A stretch of 64,000 bases of DNA from Bradyrhizobium canariense (lineage in GTDB: Bacteria; Pseudomonadota; Alphaproteobacteria; Rhizobiales; Xanthobacteraceae). The notes below the pieces were generated by a model that saw only the letters and a program-made list of their open reading frames with translations, did not search any database and was not told where the DNA came from. The translations under genes and the position numbers were made by a program. The DNA is taken from assembly GCF_019402665.1 (NCBI RefSeq), contig NZ_VSST01000059.1:36214-100213 (forward strand), read 5' to 3'. Shown piece by piece: positions 24,363-32,341 of the stretch (the stretch's first letter is position 1; every line of letters begins with the position of its first letter).

Positions 24363-24701
24363 CTATCTTGCGAGCTTTTCGATCTGCTCCGCCGAGCGCG
24401 TTTCAGCCCAGCGCAAGAAGATCGAAATGACTTCGCCGAGCCTGTCAGGAGGACAGGCCCCCGCGAACACATCGTCCTTCACGCGACAATGAAAAAACTT
24501 CCGATGATCGCTTGATTGAGGCTCGGCAACTTCTTCGAAAGTCCGGCCGGACAAATATGTATCCCTTAGCTCCACCTTGAAATTCCAGCCGGGATTATCC
24601 AACGTCTCGATCGTTATACCGTAGGTATGCTCCCAATCTCCGTTGCATTGAGCCGCATACCAGCGCTCCAGTCGTTCAAGCACGTCGCCTACGTCTTGCA
24701 T
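24363..24701 (-). CDS. Imm53-family immunity-like protein
   Basis: 112 residues with the pattern of immunity protein 53: LERLERWYAAQCNGDWEH followed by GITIETLDNPGWNFKVEL near the N-terminus, and FHCRVKDDVFAGACPPDRLG farther on. Imm53 proteins are known from comparative genomics as neutralisers of nuclease-type polymorphic toxins, acting in the cytoplasm. No toxin, Rhs or CdiA gene is nearby; instead the gene is flanked by intergenic repeats at 24115-24220 and 24730-24819. It may be an orphan immunity gene protecting against toxins of neighbours or a relic of a lost locus. Confidence 0.8.
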   Translation of the reverse strand: MQDVGDVLERLERWYAAQCNGDWEHTYGITIETLDNPGWNFKVELRDTYLSGRTFEEVAEPQSSDHRKFFHCRVKDDVFAGACPPDRLGEVISIFLRWAETRSAEQIEKLAR

Positions 24702-24729
24702 CGGATTTCTGTCCGTTGGATGATCAGCT

Positions 24730-24819
24730 TGTAGGGTGGGTCAGCGTCAGCGTAGCCCACCTCCTTTGTCTCCGCGTCGAGAGGCGTGGTGGGTTACGCT
24801 TCGCTAACCCACCCTACAA
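24730..24819. repeat. Long imperfect inverted repeat (MITE-like)
   Basis: Left arm TTGTAGGGTGGGTCAGCG...TAGCCCACC and right arm GGTGGGTTACGC...ACCCACCCTACAA are near-perfect reverse complements of about 32 bases, separated by 25 bases. The TTGTAGGGTGGGTTAGCG motif recurs in many bacterial genomes as a short mobile palindrome. It sits between the Imm53-like gene and the GMC oxidoreductase and could form a hairpin that ends transcription from the right. Confidence 0.75.
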
Positions 24820-24821
24820 GG

Positions 24822-26468
24822 TCACGCCAGCGCCGCATCCGGCACGCGCGCGGCTTCCATCGGCTGCTTGCCGCGGATGAGGTCTGAGGCGCGGTCGGCG
24901 ATCATCATGGTGGAGGCATTGAGGTTGGCCGAGATCATGCGCGGCATCACGGAGGCGTCGATGACGCGGAGACCTTGCACCCCGTGAACGCGGAGCTGGT
25001 CGTCGACCACCGCCCAGGTCGAATCCGCCGGGCCCATGCGGCAGGTGCAGCCGGGGTGGAAGGTGGTGGTGCCGCGCTCGGTGGCTGCGGCCAGGAATTC
25101 GTCGTCAGTGTTGATGTTGGGACCCGGGAAATCCTCGTAGGCGTAATAGGGCGACAGCGGCGCGCTCTTCAAAAGCCTGCGCGCAAGCTTCATGCCGCCG
25201 ACGATGACGCGGCGGTCGAGCTCGGCGTCGAGATAGTTGGTTTGGATGATCGGCGGCGCGAACGGATCAGACGAGCGGATGCGGACATATCCGCGGCTCT
25301 CGGGGCGCTGCTGCCAGGAGGCCACAGTCATGCCGGGCTCGTCCTCGAGCTGGCCCTGCACGCCTTCCTTGTAGCTCGCCGGTGTGAAGGTGAGCTGCAA
25401 GTCGGAGCTATCCGCACTCTCGCCGGAGTGCCAGAAGCAATAGACCATGGTCGGCGACAGCGACAGCAGGCCGCCGCGCGTGGTAGCCCATTTCAGCGCT
25501 TCGACCCAGAGCGACAGACCACGGCGGAGCTCGTTGATAGTCCTGATGTCTTTGACGCGCGCGACCGTGCGCGGCGCGTAGTGATCTTGCAGGCCCTCGC
25601 CGACCGGCAGCGCGTGACGCACGGCGATGCCGTGGGCCTGCAACAGATCCGGTGAGCCGATGCCGGACAACTGCAACAGCTGCGGTGAATTATAGGTGCC
25701 GCCGGACAGGATCACTTCCTTGTTGGCGCGGACCTCGACCGGCGTGCCGCCAGAGCCGCCCTTCATGTAGCGCACGCCGACGGCGCGCTTGCCTTCGAAG
25801 ATGATCTCGGTCGCGTGCGCGTGGGTGTGGACGTGCACGTTCGGCCGCTTCATCGCGGGCTTGAGAAAGGCGGTGGCGCCGGAGACGCGCAAGCCCTTAT
25901 CGATGGTGCGCTGGCAATACGAGACGCCTTCCTGCTTCGCGCCGTTGTAGTCGGGGTTGCGTGGAATGCCGAGGCTCACCGCGCCTTCCATGAAGGCTTC
26001 GCAAAGCGGATCGCGCCAGTTCATGGTGGTAACGGTGAGATTGCCGTCGCGGCCGCGGTAAACGTCCTCGCCCTCGCCGACGCGCTTCTCCAGCCGCCGG
26101 AAGTAGGGCAGCACGTCGGCATAGCCCCAGCCGCGATTGCCCATCTGCGCCCAGGTGTCGAAATCCATGCGCTGGCCGCGATTGTAGATATGGCCGTTGA
26201 TCGAGGACGAACCGCCGAGCGTCTTGCCGCGCGGCGCGTAGATGCTGCGCCCGCCGGTCCAGGGCCCGACCTCCTGCTGGTAGGCCCAGTTGATGCTCTT
26301 CATGTGGAAGGTCTTGATGAAGCCAGCCGGCAGATGGATGTAGGGATGCCAGTCGCTCGGGCCCGCCTCGAGCACGCAGACGCTGGTGGCAGGGTCTTCG
26401 CTCAGGCGGCTGGTGAGCACGCAACCGGCGGAGCCCGCGCCGACGATCACATAATCAAATCTGTCCAT
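24822..26468 (-). CDS. GMC-family FAD oxidoreductase (choline/alcohol dehydrogenase-like)
   Basis: 548 residues, normal for the family. The FAD-binding start is DYVIVGAGSAGCVLTSRLSE. The first GMC signature appears as APRGKTLGGSSSINGHIYNR near 80, the second around GTYNSPQLLQLSGIG near 255, and the C-terminal active-site region as TTFHPGCTCRMG (His near 470) and SANLNASTMMIADRASDLIR. It oxidises an alcohol group; the substrate is not evident. It lies immediately downstream of a GNAT gene (16 bases) on the same strand. The stop is next to a long inverted repeat. Confidence 0.9.
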   Translation of the reverse strand: MDRFDYVIVGAGSAGCVLTSRLSEDPATSVCVLEAGPSDWHPYIHLPAGFIKTFHMKSINWAYQQEVGPWTGGRSIYAPRGKTLGGSSSINGHIYNRGQRMDFDTWAQMGNRGWGYADVLPYFRRLEKRVGEGEDVYRGRDGNLTVTTMNWRDPLCEAFMEGAVSLGIPRNPDYNGAKQEGVSYCQRTIDKGLRVSGATAFLKPAMKRPNVHVHTHAHATEIIFEGKRAVGVRYMKGGSGGTPVEVRANKEVILSGGTYNSPQLLQLSGIGSPDLLQAHGIAVRHALPVGEGLQDHYAPRTVARVKDIRTINELRRGLSLWVEALKWATTRGGLLSLSPTMVYCFWHSGESADSSDLQLTFTPASYKEGVQGQLEDEPGMTVASWQQRPESRGYVRIRSSDPFAPPIIQTNYLDAELDRRVIVGGMKLARRLLKSAPLSPYYAYEDFPGPNINTDDEFLAAATERGTTTFHPGCTCRMGPADSTWAVVDDQLRVHGVQGLRVIDASVMPRMISANLNASTMMIADRASDLIRGKQPMEAARVPDAALA

Positions 26469-26484
26469 GGTGCCTCGGCCGCCT

Positions 26485-27078
26485 CTAGCGCGGCTTGTCG
26501 TTGAGTTGATAATTCAAATGCGTTCGCACCGTCGGCCATTCGGCCGCGGTGATGCTGTAGACCACAGTATCGCGCAGCGTGCCGTTCGGCGCGACCTGAT
26601 GGCTGCGCAGGATGCCGTCCTGCTTGGCGCCCAAACGCTCGATGGCGCGGCGGCTCTGGTGATTGAAGAAGTGGGTGCGGAATTCCACCGCGATGCAGTC
26701 CAGGGTTTCGAAGGCGTGGGTGAGCAGCAGCAGCTTGCACTGCGTGTTGAGTGGGCCGCGCTGCGCGCTCTTGCCATACCAGGTCGAACCGATCTCCACG
26801 CGGCGGTTGGCGGCATCGATGTTCATGTAGGTCGTCATGCCCACGATCTTACCGTTGCTATCGAACACGGTGAAGGGGAGCATCGAGCCCGCGGCCTGAA
26901 GACCGAGCCGCCGGTCGATTTCCTTGCCCATGTTGTCCGGCGTCGGAATCGCGGTGTACCAGATGGTGGAGAGCTCGCCATCCTTCACGGCCTCGATCAG
27001 CCCCTCGCGGTGCTGATGCGACAGCGGCTCCAGACCGGCATGCTGTCCGCGCAGGGTGATGGGATCAGGCCAGGGCAT
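26485..27078 (-). CDS. GNAT acetyltransferase (RimJ/RimL type)
   Basis: 197 residues from ATG 27078. Typical of RimL-like enzymes: an early GLEPLSHQHREGLIEAVKDG, then FDSNGKIVGMTTYMNIDAAN (beta-4 region), VEIGSTWYGKSAQRGPLNTQ, and CIAVEFRTHFFNHQSRRAIE, followed by LGAKQDGILRSH. It should transfer acetyl from acetyl-CoA to an amine on a protein terminus or small molecule. It is 16 bases upstream of the GMC oxidoreductase, so co-transcribed. A nested repeat lies directly upstream. Confidence 0.88.
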   Translation of the reverse strand: MPWPDPITLRGQHAGLEPLSHQHREGLIEAVKDGELSTIWYTAIPTPDNMGKEIDRRLGLQAAGSMLPFTVFDSNGKIVGMTTYMNIDAANRRVEIGSTWYGKSAQRGPLNTQCKLLLLTHAFETLDCIAVEFRTHFFNHQSRRAIERLGAKQDGILRSHQVAPNGTLRDTVVYSITAAEWPTVRTHLNYQLNDKPR

Positions 27079-27096
27079 TGCAGGTCTCTCTCTGTT

Positions 27097-27272
27097 GTCA
27101 TTGCGAGCGAAGCGAACCAATCCAGGCTGTCAGCTCCTCATCCTGAGGAGCGCGGCACGCGCGTCTCGAAGGATGAAGGCCCTGCTGGTGGCCTCGCCCT
27201 TCGAGACGCGCGCGAAGGGCGCGCTCCTCAGGGTGAGGGTCTGCCGGATTGCTTCGCTCCTCGCAATGACGG
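27097..27272. repeat. Nested palindromic repeats: one family inserted in another
   Basis: The outer element begins GTCATTGCGAGCGAAGCGAA and ends GGATTGCTTCGCTCC followed by TCGCAATGACGG. Within it (27136-27238) lies a second palindrome, beginning CCTCATCCTGAGGAGCGC and ending GCGCTCCTCAGGGTGAGG. Each pair of ends is self-complementary. The order implies that the inner unit was inserted into the loop of the outer one. Located between the GNAT and SMP-30 genes. Confidence 0.8.
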
Positions 27273-27278
27273 CTTGGC

Positions 27279-28205
27279 TCACTTGTTCAGGAAATTCAAC
27301 GGCAAACCGCCGCGCGGCCAGTCCATGGCGATCAGCTCGCCCTTGCCTGAGAGCGTGATGTAGGCGGTCTTCAGCTCGGGGCCGCCGAAGGCAATGTTGG
27401 TGGTGACGCGGTCGCCGGTCGGGACCTGCTCGACCAGGGTGCCATCGGGTGCGATCACCGAGATGCAGCCGGAGACGAGGGTGGCGACGCAGACATTGCC
27501 GTTCGCTTCGACCGCCAGCGAGTCGAACATCTGGTAGCCGCCGAGGCCGCAGATCGGTTTGCCCCGCTCGCCGCGATAGATCACGTCGCGCGGCTTCAGC
27601 GTGCCGGGCGCGGACAGCTCGTAGGCCCAGAGCCGGCCCGTCGGCGTCTCCGCGATGTAGACGGTGGCCTCGTCCGGCGACAGGCCGATGCCGTTTGCCG
27701 GCAACACGCCATGAACGACCTCGACGATCTCCTTCATGCCGGGCTTGAGATAGTACATGCCGCCGACGTCCATCTCGCGCGCGCGGCGCTTGCCGAGATC
27801 GGAGAACCAGAGGCCGCCCTGCTTGTCGAACACCAGATCGTTCGGCCCGCGCAGATCGTGCTCGCCGCAACGCGTCACGACGGTTTCGATCTGGCCGGAT
27901 TGCAGATCGACGCGCTGGATCGAGCCACCGAGGTAATCGTCGGGCTGCGGACCCGGCATGATCATGTTACGGGTCGGGATCCAGGAGAAGCCGCCATTGT
28001 TGCAGATGTAGATCTTGCCGTCCGGCCCGAGGGCCGCGCCGTTCGGGCCGCCCGGAATCTTCGCGACGATCTCCTTGCGCCCGTCGGGATGGATCCGGGT
28101 CAGGCGCTGGCCGCGGATTTCCACCAACACCACCGAGCCGTCCGGCATCACGACCGGCCCTTCGGGAAATTCGAGGTCGGTGGCGAGAACGCGGACGTTG
28201 GACAT
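27279..28205 (-). CDS. SMP-30/gluconolactonase-family protein
   Basis: 308 residues from ATG 28205. A six-bladed propeller with the metal ligands expected of the family: Glu in EFPEGPV, Asn in RGPNDLVFD, Asn/Asp region in LPANGIGLSPDE and Asp in MFDSLAVEANGN. It should hydrolyse a sugar lactone or similar ester in the cytoplasm (no signal peptide). On the same strand follow the GNAT and GMC oxidoreductase genes; an AraC-type regulator lies upstream on the same strand. Confidence 0.88.
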   Translation of the reverse strand: MSNVRVLATDLEFPEGPVVMPDGSVVLVEIRGQRLTRIHPDGRKEIVAKIPGGPNGAALGPDGKIYICNNGGFSWIPTRNMIMPGPQPDDYLGGSIQRVDLQSGQIETVVTRCGEHDLRGPNDLVFDKQGGLWFSDLGKRRAREMDVGGMYYLKPGMKEIVEVVHGVLPANGIGLSPDEATVYIAETPTGRLWAYELSAPGTLKPRDVIYRGERGKPICGLGGYQMFDSLAVEANGNVCVATLVSGCISVIAPDGTLVEQVPTGDRVTTNIAFGGPELKTAYITLSGKGELIAMDWPRGGLPLNFLNK

Positions 28206-28339
28206 GTGGGACCCTCCCGGCTGCTTGTTATGACTTGCACGGGATGTCCGGCACGGGCCCCACACGCAAGATTGCCTGCGGTTATGACAAAGTCGCCGGG
28301 GCTTGCCAAGCAAGCGGGATGGTATGCCAGCGTTGCGCG

Positions 28340-29173
28340 CTAATCTCGCACGGGTATCCAAATCTCCAGGCCGCCATTGCCGGTGGCGGGATCGAAGTTC
28401 TCGTCGTAGCGCTCGAAATTCGGTGCATCGGCAGCCTTCAGGCCGGAGGCCGGCAGCCACTGATTCCAGATCGCGTTGACGGTACGCCTGATCGAGGCGA
28501 CGTGGTCGGCGTGGGTGAACACCGCGTAGCGCTGCTCGGGGATACGGATACGGCCGAAGCGGCGCGGCAGCTCGGAGAAATCGGCGACCTCGACGCCGGC
28601 GATGTAGTCGAAATTGCCGGCATCGTCGCTGTTGCAGCAGACGCCATAGGCGACGGGCCCAACGCGCGCGGGAATGTCGGCGACCTCCTGGTGGAAGCGC
28701 TGCCACAGTCCAGGAATGGCCGCGCCGTTGTCGCAGGAAATGCGCTCGTTGATGCCAGCGACGAGGAAGGCCCTTGTGGTTTCGAAGCGCGGGGCGGCGA
28801 GTTTGTCTGCGATGGTTGAGTCCATGAGGATCGGCTCCTGAAGCTTGAGATGGCCGGTGCATTGCGCGGCCCGCACCGCTTCGGGCGTGGTGCCGAACTG
28901 GTCGCGGAACGCGCGGGTGAATGCTTCGTGCGAGCCGTAATCCGCCTCCAGCGCCAGCGACAGGATGTCCGGCGCGCCGTTCGCAAGACTGCGCGCCGCT
29001 TCGCTCAGCCGCCGCGCGCGCACGTACCGCATCACCGGCAGGCCGGTGGCTGCGGCAAACGCGCGCACGATGTGGAACCGCGACACGCCCGATATCGCAG
29101 CGATCTCGTCGAGCGTCATCGGCTCGGCCAGATGGCTCTCGACATACCAGAGCGCACGCTGGGCTGGGTTCAT
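28340..29173 (-). CDS. AraC-family regulator with GyrI-like effector domain
   Basis: 277 residues. Two helix-turn-helix motifs are at the N-terminus (MTLDEIAAISGVSRFHIVRA and LALEADYGSHEAFTRAFRDQ, about 18-100), followed by a GyrI/SOUL-type ligand-binding domain (about 125-277) ending GGLEIWIPVRD. This order, as in Rob and related proteins, is used for binding small hydrophobic or cationic molecules. It diverges from the enolase-superfamily gene by 179 bases and might control it or the SMP-30 gene downstream. Confidence 0.88.
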   Translation of the reverse strand: MNPAQRALWYVESHLAEPMTLDEIAAISGVSRFHIVRAFAAATGLPVMRYVRARRLSEAARSLANGAPDILSLALEADYGSHEAFTRAFRDQFGTTPEAVRAAQCTGHLKLQEPILMDSTIADKLAAPRFETTRAFLVAGINERISCDNGAAIPGLWQRFHQEVADIPARVGPVAYGVCCNSDDAGNFDYIAGVEVADFSELPRRFGRIRIPEQRYAVFTHADHVASIRRTVNAIWNQWLPASGLKAADAPNFERYDENFDPATGNGGLEIWIPVRD

Positions 29174-29352
29174 GGCGTCTCTCTCGTTCGAAGCGCGACC
29201 ATGATGCATGGAAGTCCGCGGGTTTCGCTTGATTGGCGTTGCGGTCCCGCAAGAGGATAACGCTGGAACAGCCACTGGCAACGTCCGGGCGTTCATGGCT
29301 ACACTCGGGTTGTTCTTGAAACCGCTCACGAGAAAGCAGGAGGAACCGCGTC

Positions 29353-30456
29353 ATGAAGATCACCGATGTGCGGCCGCACCATATCCGCATCCCCTATGAC
29401 GCCGGTGTCGCGAGCTTCCGTCAGGGCGCCTCCGCCATCACCGCCCTCGACATGGTGATCGTCGAGGTCACCACCGACGCCGGCTTGACCGGCTGGGGCG
29501 ATGCCTTCGCCTATGTCTGCCCCCGCACCACGCGCAGTGCCGTCGAGGAAATGATCGCACCGCAGGCCCGCGGGCTGGAGGTTCCCGATGCCGCCGGCAT
29601 TCCCGCGGTGATGGAGCAGATCCAGCGTAACCTGCATCTGTTCGGGCGTTACGGCATCACCATGTTCGCGATCTCCGGGCTGGACATCGCGCTGTGGGAC
29701 CTCGCCGCCAAGATCAAGGACGTGCCGCTGCACCGCCTGCTCGGCGGCACCAGGCGCCCGGCCATTCCGGCCTATGCGAGCCTGTTGCGGATCGGCTCGC
29801 CCGACAATATCGCCGCCGAATGCAAGAAGGCGCTCGCGCTCGGCTACGGCGCCATCAAGCTGCACGAGACCACGGCGCCGGCGGTGTTTGCCGCCCGCGC
29901 GGCGATCGGGCCCGGCATTCCGCTGATGGTGGACATGAACTGCCCGCTATCAGGCGAAGAGGCGATCGCGTTCGCCAGCACATGCCGGGACGCGCAGCCG
30001 ATGTTCCTGGAGGAGCCGGTCTGGCCGCCGGAGGATTTTGCGGCGCTCGCCGAAGTCCGCAGCAAGGGCGGGCTCGGCGTCGCCGCCGGCGAGAACGCCT
30101 GCACCGAATATCAATTCCGCCAGATGATGGATGCGGGCGCGGTCAGCCACGCCCAGCCGTCGGTGATCAAGGTCGGCGGCATCACGGAATTTCTGAAGGT
30201 TGCGGCGCTCGCGGATCGGCTCGGCGTCAAGATCGTTCCGCACTCCCCGTATTTCGGCCCCGGCCTGCTGGCGACCTTGCATCTTTTGGCGGGGCGCGAC
30301 GACGGCTTCGTCGAGATGTTTTATCTGAAGCGCGAGGCCTGCCTCTGGGGCGGCCGCGCCGATGTCGATGCCACCGGCCATGTCGCGGTGCCCACCGGAC
30401 CGGGACTCGGCTATGAGCCCGATCGCAGCGTGATGGAGCGATATCGCGTCGCCTGA
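29353..30456 (+). CDS. Enolase-superfamily (mandelate racemase/muconate lactonizing) enzyme
   Basis: 367 residues, normal size, with AGGAGG in front of ATG 29353. Metal ligands are seen on successive strands: Asp in PLMVDMNCPL, Glu in MFLEEPVWP and Glu in AAGENACTE. A Lys-x-His pair (GAIKLHETT) and a later His (IVPHSPYFGPG) are candidate acid/base residues. The sixth-strand motif reads QPSVIKVGGITE, with Ser where mandelate-racemase-like members have Asp, so the reaction is uncertain: dehydration or epimerisation of a sugar acid, or a lactonising type. It diverges from the AraC-GyrI regulator. Confidence 0.88.
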   Translation: MKITDVRPHHIRIPYDAGVASFRQGASAITALDMVIVEVTTDAGLTGWGDAFAYVCPRTTRSAVEEMIAPQARGLEVPDAAGIPAVMEQIQRNLHLFGRYGITMFAISGLDIALWDLAAKIKDVPLHRLLGGTRRPAIPAYASLLRIGSPDNIAAECKKALALGYGAIKLHETTAPAVFAARAAIGPGIPLMVDMNCPLSGEEAIAFASTCRDAQPMFLEEPVWPPEDFAALAEVRSKGGLGVAAGENACTEYQFRQMMDAGAVSHAQPSVIKVGGITEFLKVAALADRLGVKIVPHSPYFGPGLLATLHLLAGRDDGFVEMFYLKREACLWGGRADVDATGHVAVPTGPGLGYEPDRSVMERYRVA

Positions 30457-30465
30457 GCGCGGCGC

Positions 30466-30816
30466 CTATTTCGCCGCATCCTTCGGCGGCGCATCCTGTT
30501 TCTTCTTCACATCCTCTGCGATCTTCGCCTGCGCGGCCTGGAGATCGCCGAGCGTCTTCTGCAAACCGGCCACGGTCGTCTTCAACGCATCGATCTGGCG
30601 ACCGGCGGCGTCCAGCTTCTGCTGGTGATCGAGGTTCAGCTTGGTGATCGTCTTCTGGAGGAAGTCGACATTGCTCTGGAGGCAGCTGGTGCGGCGCTCC
30701 ATCGTCTTCTCGACGGTGCAGATCTCGATGCCGGGCACGTCCTGCGCGCGGACCGGCACAATCGCCAGCGTGGCGAGTACCATCGCGAAACAGACGCCGG
30801 CGCTTCGAAGCAACAT
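30466..30816 (-). CDS. Exported coiled-coil protein, function unknown
   Basis: 116 residues: signal peptide MLLRSAGVCFAMVLATLAIV ending at VRAQD, then a short stretch with two cysteines (IEICTVEK and RRTSCLQ), then a long heptad-like helix (LQKTITKLNLDHQQKLDAAG, QIDALKTTVAGLQKTLGDLQ) and a Lys/Asp tail. Likely periplasmic and forming a coiled coil, possibly disulfide-linked. No family named. It converges on the enolase-superfamily gene with nine bases between them. Confidence 0.7.
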   Translation of the reverse strand: MLLRSAGVCFAMVLATLAIVPVRAQDVPGIEICTVEKTMERRTSCLQSNVDFLQKTITKLNLDHQQKLDAAGRQIDALKTTVAGLQKTLGDLQAAQAKIAEDVKKKQDAPPKDAAK

Positions 30817-30997
30817 GCAGGTTCCTCGTCAAATCAATCACGGCAATGTGCGCTTTTTGCACGCAGCCTGCCGAGGCTACCACACTCGCACCGCATTCTC
30901 GCGTTGAGCTTGCAGCTGTTCCCTCGGACGGGGAGCGATGATCTGCATGCGGAGGAAATGGGCGCTCCTTCCGCGGCTTTGTTTAGGGGAGTTTTTG

Positions 30998-31222
30998 ATG
31001 GCAACGCGCGACAGACGACTGGCGGAATTCGACGGCGCCGGAGAACCGCCGCCTGGCCTTGCAGTCGAAGTGCTGTGCGAGGACCACAGCGGGACTTATC
31101 AGCTGCCGTTCGCCTGCCGCTATGTCGAGGGACGGTGGCAGAACCACACGGCCGGCGTCGCCGTCGAAGCTACCGTCATCGGCTGGCGCGTCCCGCGCAT
31201 GAAGCATTCGGGCGTGGCCTGA
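30998..31222 (+). CDS. Small soluble protein, function unknown
   Basis: 74 residues from ATG 30998, preceded by GGGGAG. MATRDRRLAEFDGAGEPPP leads into a beta-rich part (VEVLCEDHSGTYQLPFACRY) and ends VIGWRVPRMKHSGVA. Two cysteines and one aromatic cluster suggest a small folded domain. No family recognised. A possible terminator hairpin follows it. Confidence 0.6.
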   Translation: MATRDRRLAEFDGAGEPPPGLAVEVLCEDHSGTYQLPFACRYVEGRWQNHTAGVAVEATVIGWRVPRMKHSGVA

Positions 31223-31250
31223 GCACTGATTTCTGTCTCAAAATGCAACG

Positions 31251-31286
31251 GGGCCGCGTCCCGTCTTAACCTCGGGAACGCGGCCC
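31251..31286. terminator. Strong GC hairpin after the small gene
   Basis: GGGCCGCGTCCCG, a nine-base loop, and CGGGAACGCGGCCC pair along 13 positions with one bulged A. There is no clear T-run after it on either strand, so it may be a Rho-independent-like or transcript-stabilising hairpin. It serves the gene ending at 31222 and possibly the convergent glutathione S-transferase gene. Confidence 0.5.
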
Positions 31287-31502
31287 GAACGAATCACGTC
31301 CGAATCAGCCGCAGGGCCCCGTACGCGCCTGTTCACGGCTAGATGTCGCAACTGGCCACCAGGCGCATACAATATCTGCGCAACGCGTGAGCAGGGCCAG
31401 CCGGCCACCAGCGCCAAAAGTTAACGGCTTTCAATGACATGACTGCGGGGGTGCGGCGGTTGGATGCTCGCTCCCAAAACAGGCAGATGGCAACCGGCCT
31501 GC

Positions 31503-32159
31503 CTAATATTCGACCTCGAGCTCCTCGATCTCGGCCGGCTCATCCCTTGCCGCCGCGATCCATTCCTTCATCTCCGGCATGGCCATGATGGTATCGGCAT
31601 AGGCCTGCAGTTGCGGCTCGAGCTTGACGTTATAGGTCACGAAGCGCGTCACTACCGGTGCGTACATCGCGTCAGCCATGGTGCGGGTCTCGCCAAACAA
31701 GAAGGGCCCGCCCGATTTGTCCAGGCAGTCGCGCCAGATCGCCCAGACGCGATCGATGTCGGCCTGCGCGCGCGACCAGATCTTGAAGCCGGGGAAGTGC
31801 CCCTTCAAATTGACCGGCAGCGAGGCGCGCAAGGTGGTGAAGCCGGAATGGATTTCGCCGCAGATCGAGCGGCAATGCGCGCGCTGGACGCGATCCGCGG
31901 GCAACAGCCCTGCATTCGGCATCGCCTCGTTGAGATATTCGCCGATCGCCAGCGTATCCCAGACGACCGCGCCGTCGTGCCGCAGGCACGGCACCAGGAT
32001 CGATGACGACAACAGCAGGATTTCGGCGCGCGCCGACGCGTCGTCCGGCGCGGTGACGATCTCCTCGAAATCGAGCCCGGAAAATTTCGTCAGCAGCCAG
32101 CCACGCAGCGACCAGGACGAATAGTTCTTGCTGCTGATGGTCAGTGTCGCCTTCGCCAT
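31503..32159 (-). CDS. Glutathione S-transferase
   Basis: 218 residues from ATG 32159. The thioredoxin-like N-terminal domain begins MAKATLTISSKNYSSWSLRG (the Ser-rich turn is where the catalytic Ser or Cys sits in bacterial GSTs), with LVPCLRHDGAVVWDTLAIGEY as the glutathione-binding segment, and a helical C-terminal domain with FGETRTMADAMYAP. It probably conjugates or reduces small electrophiles in the cytoplasm. A frame to 32174 exists, but MAKAT is the usual start. It diverges from the polyhydroxybutyrate depolymerase. Confidence 0.88.
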   Translation of the reverse strand: MAKATLTISSKNYSSWSLRGWLLTKFSGLDFEEIVTAPDDASARAEILLLSSSILVPCLRHDGAVVWDTLAIGEYLNEAMPNAGLLPADRVQRAHCRSICGEIHSGFTTLRASLPVNLKGHFPGFKIWSRAQADIDRVWAIWRDCLDKSGGPFLFGETRTMADAMYAPVVTRFVTYNVKLEPQLQAYADTIMAMPEMKEWIAAARDEPAEIEELEVEY

Positions 32160-32341
32160 GTGGCCTTCCCTCACGCCTGTGACTCACGCCTAAGACATGC
32201 ACCCCGCCCGGACTGCGGGAGTGCGCAGCGCCTGTGCTTCCCGCAAAAAGAGCAGCAAGCGACGTGCCAATCTTGAGGGCGGCCCATCCCGGGTTTGGCT
32301 CCGATGTTGCATAGCAGCACGGGACAGGTGGGCGTTTCAGT

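Noticed and set aside
22952..24472. N-terminal extension of pcaH by about 500 codons
   Set aside because: It runs antisense through the LysR gene and repeats; PcaH family starts at 22951.
28206..29390. Upstream extension of the SMP-30 frame
   Set aside because: It overlaps the AraC-GyrI gene in another frame and has only Arg/Ala-rich composition; the ATG at 28205 gives a normal SMP-30 length.
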